This document shows, piece by piece, positions 63,954-64,000 of a stretch of DNA of 64,000 nucleotides (its first letter is position 1; each line of letters starts with the position of its first letter). The translations under genes were made by a program, and so were the position numbers. This DNA comes from Ornithinimicrobium laminariae. GTDB taxonomy: Bacteria; Actinomycetota; Actinomycetes; Actinomycetales; Dermatophilaceae. The notes under the pieces are model-generated. The model ran no database searches and was not told the origin of the DNA. It saw only the letters and a program-made list of their open reading frames with translations. The DNA is taken from contig NZ_JAHZSU010000002.1 in NCBI RefSeq assembly GCF_019457945.1, forward strand, positions 760,818-824,817, read 5' to 3'.

Positions 63954-64000
63954 GCCCGGACCAAAACCAAAACCACCACGAACGTGCCTGCCAACCAAAA

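Noticed and set aside
63771..63998. Gly/Pro-rich minus-strand frames near the window end
   Set aside because: They are created by the homopolymer runs and are probably artefacts; only a short hydrophobic end could be real.

Overview
The window reads as a stretch of actinobacterial chromosome, most likely order Micrococcales. The base composition is high-GC, starts are a mix of ATG, GTG and TTG, and many genes overlap by four bases (ATGA or GTGA). The order rpsF-ssb-rpsR-rplI followed by dnaB is the usual actinobacterial one. The S18 protein is the zinc-free form with no Cys-x-x-Cys, as I recall it in Micrococcales. I saw no tRNA, rRNA, CRISPR array, transposase or prophage. The right-hand end (63.87-63.95 kb) carries long G and C runs that look like a contig-end artefact.

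Region 1 (1-18.0 kb) is a cell-surface glycan locus. It holds a partial SGNH acyltransferase, two large GT2-type glycosyltransferases, an asparagine-synthase-like enzyme, three tandem TupA-like ATP-grasp proteins, a MurG/GT28-like transferase, a UDP-HexNAc 6-dehydrogenase, an ABC-2 exporter (permease plus ATPase with a Lys/Ala/Pro tail) and a UDP-glucose 6-dehydrogenase. Uronic-acid supply, ATP-dependent ligases and an exporter together suggest an amidated or peptide-decorated uronic-acid polymer, comparable with Bacillus teichuronopeptide. Region 2 (18.1-23.3 kb) is metabolic: a 71-aa biotinyl protein, a DUF1445 protein, a succinate-semialdehyde dehydrogenase, a C45-type Ntn hydrolase behind a repeat-rich promoter, and an alpha/beta hydrolase.

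Region 3 (23.3-25.3 kb) is the rpsF-ssb-rpsR-rplI operon with a perfect DnaA box upstream. Region 4 (25.3-30.4 kb) is an accessory island. It has two modules of small membrane proteins plus secreted, bacteriocin-like precursors, separated by a diverged second copy of the rplI 3' half. A two-component system follows, with a tiny secreted peptide encoded between kinase and regulator.

Region 5 (30.4-37.1 kb) has a dimethylsulfone-monooxygenase-like operon behind a SAM riboswitch, a MATE transporter, a PAS-ANTAR-STAS regulator, dnaB behind a DnaA-box cluster, a cupin and a 49-aa basic peptide. Region 6 (37.2-50.3 kb) is stress and redox functions: pirin, universal stress protein, a frameshifted metal P-type ATPase, an NhaP antiporter, a HAD phosphatase, PoxB, a flavodoxin-like protein, an SQR-like flavoprotein and a rifampin-phosphotransferase-like enzyme.

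Region 7 (50.9-57.0 kb) is a tight six-gene operon: acyl-CoA dehydrogenase, fused PIG-L deacetylase/NodS-like methyltransferase, and four glycosyltransferases. It looks like an uncharacterised glycoconjugate pathway and is my main candidate for an undescribed system. Region 8 (57-64 kb) has a membrane protein, an orphan response regulator, phosphoketolase, catalase with a Fur-family regulator, and a decayed flavoprotein.
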